The notes beneath the pieces are model-generated. The model was not told the DNA's origin. It saw only the letters and a program-made list of their open reading frames with translations, and did not search any database. Of a stretch of DNA of 64,000 bases, positions 60,394 to 64,000 are shown piece after piece. The DNA comes from Pseudoscleropodium purum. Taxonomy: Eukaryota; Streptophyta; Bryopsida; Hypnales; Brachytheciaceae. A program made the translations under genes and the position numbers. Within the stretch, counting starts at the first letter, position 1, and every line of letters starts with the position of its first letter. Location of the stretch: contig OZ017799.1 in assembly GCA_963969395.1 (NCBI GenBank), positions 25,298,501 through 25,362,500 of the forward strand, given 5' to 3'.

Positions 60394-61312
60394 CCCCTGA
60401 AGGATTGGCTTGCGTTTTTTGATTGTATAGAAATTTTGGGCAAGTACTTGTGACCAAAAATTTCCATATTTTAGGCTGAAATTTTAATAGAAGGAGCGGA
60501 AGAGGAATATCTTCATATGCAACAAACTTCATGACATTTGGAAATAGGAGTCAAAAGTTATAGCCTAATATGTTACTTTTTTTGTAACTGGGCAGTTTTG
60601 GCAAATTAGAAAAAATCTCTTTTTTCATAAACCAAAATTTGAAATTGGTTTTCTTGACTTATATATATAAGGAAAGCTTTAAATCATTCCATTTTGATCA
60701 ATGAGTCAAAGGTTATGAGTTTTTTTGTTTGTGGCAAATATAGATTCTCTACTTTAAAATAAACTTTGAAATCCTTTATCTTACCCAATTTTCAATATTT
60801 TTGAAAAAAAATAAAATCCAAGAATGTAAATTGTTTATTACAACATTTCAGCAATTGGAACTGTCATTTTTCAATTCCATATTTAAATTCTTTATAGTTT
60901 AGTATTTTGAATCATTGTCTAACTCTACCCACTTACTATTTTTTTCCTATATATTATACAATTCCAAATGATCTGAATTTTTTAAGCATGTGGACAACTT
61001 GTCTAGGAAAAAGGTTGCAAAGAAGCACCATCATTTTGGTCATTTTTTTAATAGAAAAGTGAACTTGTGAAATGCAACTACCCGACTTTTTGTAGGGCAA
61101 AAAAAAATAGTTTTAATTAGTGAATTTGAATGCAATCCATGAAGTGGAAATGTTTGAAATTTTTACCACATGTTTTTGATACTACATAGTACAAGATCCT
61201 ATGGTTACATATGTTAAAAAAAATATTTTTTTTCAAAAATTTGCTACTTATACTAAAAATGGCAATTTTTGAGCTTTTTTTTGGTGAAAACATAGTCATG
61301 GAACTTGAAGGG
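60394..61312 (+). mobile_element. TTAA-flanked piggyBac-like element, copy D (919 bp)
   Basis: Perfect TTAA at 60390-60393 and 61313-61316. Starts CCCCTGAAGGAT and ends GGAACTTGAAGGG. The inside is related to copies A and C over its full length (tgaaattggttttcttg, ttgatcaatgagtcaaaggt, acaattccaaatgatctga). It has the same length as copy A. No transposase frame. Confidence 0.8.
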
Positions 61313-61316
61313 TTAA

Positions 61317-62170
61317 TCCAGAACATTTTATCCATCGAGAAGATCATTTGGGGGACATAGGAAATATTCTTTACTGTGAATGTTTTTAAAGTGACCTTAT
61401 TATCTTTAGTTTGAGCAGTTAGTGATTAATAAATAAATTCTCATAAATAAATTCTCCAGATTACAATTTCATGACCTTAAGAGTTGGTCTTATAATTTTC
61501 TCCATAGGGCTGCTTTCTTGTATCTTGCCATGTTTTCATGTTGCATGGTACTGCAATGGCGCACGTGGCAAATTTGTTAGCCATTCTTGTGATCTCTTTG
61601 AAGGCTGTCACAAACATTGTGGGTGGTGGAGCAGTTTTTGGAGAACATGTCCACGGCTGCATCAGCATTGTCCAGGATTGTGCCTCTGGTGTTGAAATAT
61701 GTCACTTAGGGTGGGCTTACATGCTTGCCCGATAGACAAACTTGACCCTAAAACAAGCAAGATGACAAAATTATCTCCACTGATTGTCTACTGGGGTGGG
61801 AAAAAAAAAAAAAAAGTTCCATTGTTTACCGATATCAATGGACAACTCCATTGGTGGAGACTAAGAGGAGACTAGTAGGTCATGAGAGAATCTCATATAC
61901 ATCAATTCCTAATTGTATCCCTCCTCCACCCACTGGGTCCACATAAAAGTGGAATTCATATTTTTCCGTGTAGCTCCCCCCTTTTCTCTGTGCCCACCGA
62001 GGGAGCATGTAAGGAGCCCCTTAGAAGATTATTTTTAATCTTAGTAATAGCAAGAGGATTCATGAGTATCCCATTAGGAGCAAATTAAGCCATTGTGTCT
62101 CATCATTGACAATTGAAGTGTGGGAAATTTGGATTATATAACCACACTCACTACTTTGGGGGCCACCCTA
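61317..62170. other. Non-coding DNA with one unassigned open frame
   Basis: The plus-strand frame 61538-61735 reads AMAHVANLLAILVISLKAVT, then NIVGGGAVFGEHVHGC; it looks membrane-like, but no family was recognised and it is short. A poly(A) run lies at about 61801-61815. Confidence 0.25.
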
Positions 62171-62530
62171 CTAAGGTGGAGGCACCAATAACCAACCACG
62201 TCCAATATCTAACCTGGAAGGTGTGCTATTTTCAACTTAAAGTTGGATCTCAAACTTGAAATTTGTTTTTTTTGTCCTTTTCGAGGTTGGGACTAATTAG
62301 GTTATGAAACATTACATAAAGTAGTGAGCAAGAAAGTATTATCTTGAATGATCAGAACTAAAAGACTTTAGACATTGCTTATGGGTCAAGAGTTCTTTTG
62401 TGTCTTGAAATGCACTATGTAATTTCAATTTTTGGAATATAAATCTGAAAATTTAGCAATCACCGTGTTTCCTATCTGATTAAATGATTAAAAATTGATT
62501 AAATGATTGGTTATTGATGCCTCCACCTTA
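62171..62530. mobile_element. Small TIR element, about 360 bp
   Basis: 28-bp ends at 62171-62198 and 62503-62530 are inverted repeats at about 25 of 28 positions ((c/g)taaggtggaggca and onward). The target duplication is not certain (TA or none). No coding capacity. Confidence 0.65.
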
Positions 62531-64000
62531 CTAATGTTCTATGAGTAGGACAATGTCCGCAGAGGAGGGAATTGCATTGAAAAGTCAGTCAAAAAGAAGG
62601 GTAAAGCCTCATGAGAAGACAAAATTTTTGGCGCAGTTCTAGACAAGAAGAACCATTGCCTGGTATAAATTGATGGGCAAGAAATTGGGTTGGAAAAGAT
62701 TTCTTTCCAAGGGCCCTTGATCAATGCAACCCAGCCTCTTCTAATTACTTGCTGAGAGAGATGAGGTGTCAGCCATCTAATATATATTAAATGCAATGTC
62801 AAATATGGCATACTGTATGGGATTTTATGAACACGGATTGAGATAAAGAAAAACAATGGATGAGAAAGAATTGTTTGAATGATAAAGAGGGTCATGAATA
62901 TATGTTAATGATTGAAAAATGTGTAATCACTTAATAGGGGGGATTTCCTGCATAATCCCCAAATCATGAGAAATAATTTGTCCTATTTTTGACTGGACAA
63001 TTTTTTGGTGTAGGTTTTGTATAGTGGGGTGAGATATCAATCTTATGGTGTCTCCACATTAAACTTTCTAGCATAGAGAGGAAAATATGATACATGAATA
63101 GAAACAACTAAAAACTTTTTAACCTACTTGATTAAAGAGTTTGTTGGAATAGTTCTATGTTCTATCTATTTTAGACACACATAGGTTATACAGTGTCCCA
63201 GTGAAGGTATCCTTGGTGCCTCTTGTTGGAGGCAAAATCTTTGACCCGGACAAAAACAAGACAATATTGATTAGTTCATAATCTCATAAGATCTTAGTGT
63301 TTGAAAAAACTTGAGTTCACACCATAGCTACTTAGCAGTGTCAAATATGAGCTTCCATTTGCTTTTCAGTAGTCAATAAAATGTTGATGAAACTTGCCTT
63401 TGTCTGCAACAATAAGGACCATATTTTATTACAAAGTCTTATGATTTTGTAAAGTCGGCACAGGCTCACCTGTTACTCTCGAGCTTAGCAACACCCCGCG
63501 TGGAGAGTGTACGAAAGCACAGCGCTGGCCATGTATTGACACAGCAAGCACCCTGTCGCAAGCCGAGTTCGAAGTCTCCACTGCGCAGACTCAAATCATT
63601 TCACTGACAAGCCCTCTCCGCCTCAGGATTCAGGAACTGACCTTCATTGCGGAAATTCTAGTAGAGGACATAATCCTGTCTCATATTGTTATCCACAAGT
63701 TATGTAATTGCTCATGTCTTCATACTTTTGTGGAAACTTACAAGCAAATGAACTAATGGAGTAAGCATGATTTTTATCTAAACATCTACGCATTCATAAT
63801 TGCTCATCTTGATAATTGGTGATCTCCCATTCCAAATATGAATTCATATTCTTCAAATTCTATCAACTAGAATAAATAATAGATTCCAGTCTTTTTTCCA
63901 TAAGTGAAAAAGTTACACAGGCTTATAGGTTTGTTCTCCCTAGTATTGGGTAACAATACCAAACTTTCACCTATAGAAAATGAAATGTTTGAGCAGTAAA
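62531..64000. other. AT-rich DNA with a GC-rich island
   Basis: The island at about 63455-63660 stands out in composition and on the minus strand holds short frames (for example MASAVLSYTLHAG) before a gt at 63468-63467. It could be a 5' exon or gene relic. Nothing else was recognised. Confidence 0.25.

Noticed and set aside
1..64000. CRISPR arrays, prokaryotic operons, rRNA genes
   Set aside because: None seen; the spliced plant genes and transposons rule out a prokaryotic source.

Overview
This window looks like nuclear DNA of a land plant. Genes have several exons with GT-AG introns, and the proteins match plant families: a malectin-like LRR receptor kinase, the exocyst subunit EXO84 and a type II peroxiredoxin. 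The DNA between genes is AT-rich and packed with decayed transposable elements. The mix of elements (a DD34E Tc1-like transposase remnant and TTAA-flanked elements) is unusual for a flowering plant and fits a bryophyte or another early-diverging lineage better. That placement is inference. No prokaryotic, organellar or rRNA/tRNA features were recognised.

Layout. 0-20 kb is a repeat field: a dead Tc1-like transposase (1.2-2.2 kb), a foldback hairpin (5.7 kb), a peroxiredoxin pseudogene (6.3-7.6 kb), a Ty1/copia relic on the minus strand (7.9-12.0 kb) split by a solo LTR, a CACTA-like end, hAT-like and Tourist-like MITEs, and a 919-bp TTAA element. 20.7-22.2 kb carries the intact parent of the pseudogene, a three-exon type II peroxiredoxin of 162 aa. 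22-30 kb holds a 606-bp TIR element, a complete 1.16-kb non-autonomous CACTA element and a few weak coding-like islands. 30.0-38.8 kb is a 14-exon receptor kinase gene on the minus strand (931 aa); every exon phase closes. 38.8-53.5 kb is repeats again: a second solo LTR, a 28-bp perfect inverted repeat, a possible glyoxal-oxidase-like relic, further TTAA elements and a second hAT-like MITE. 53.5-58.5 kb is an intact 8-exon EXO84 gene on the minus strand (753 aa). 58.5-64 kb has a tandem repeat split by a Tourist-like MITE, another TTAA element and a small TIR element.

The three intact genes have housekeeping or signalling roles: vesicle tethering (EXO84), cell-surface signalling (receptor kinase) and peroxide reduction (peroxiredoxin). 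They show no operon-like link. The most unusual content is a family of at least seven TTAA-flanked elements with CCC(C/T)T termini, four of them 909-919 bp long, which look like piggyBac-type non-autonomous transposons. Also notable: the peroxiredoxin has lost the usual resolving cysteine, and its duplicate has lost the peroxidatic cysteine as well as its start codon.
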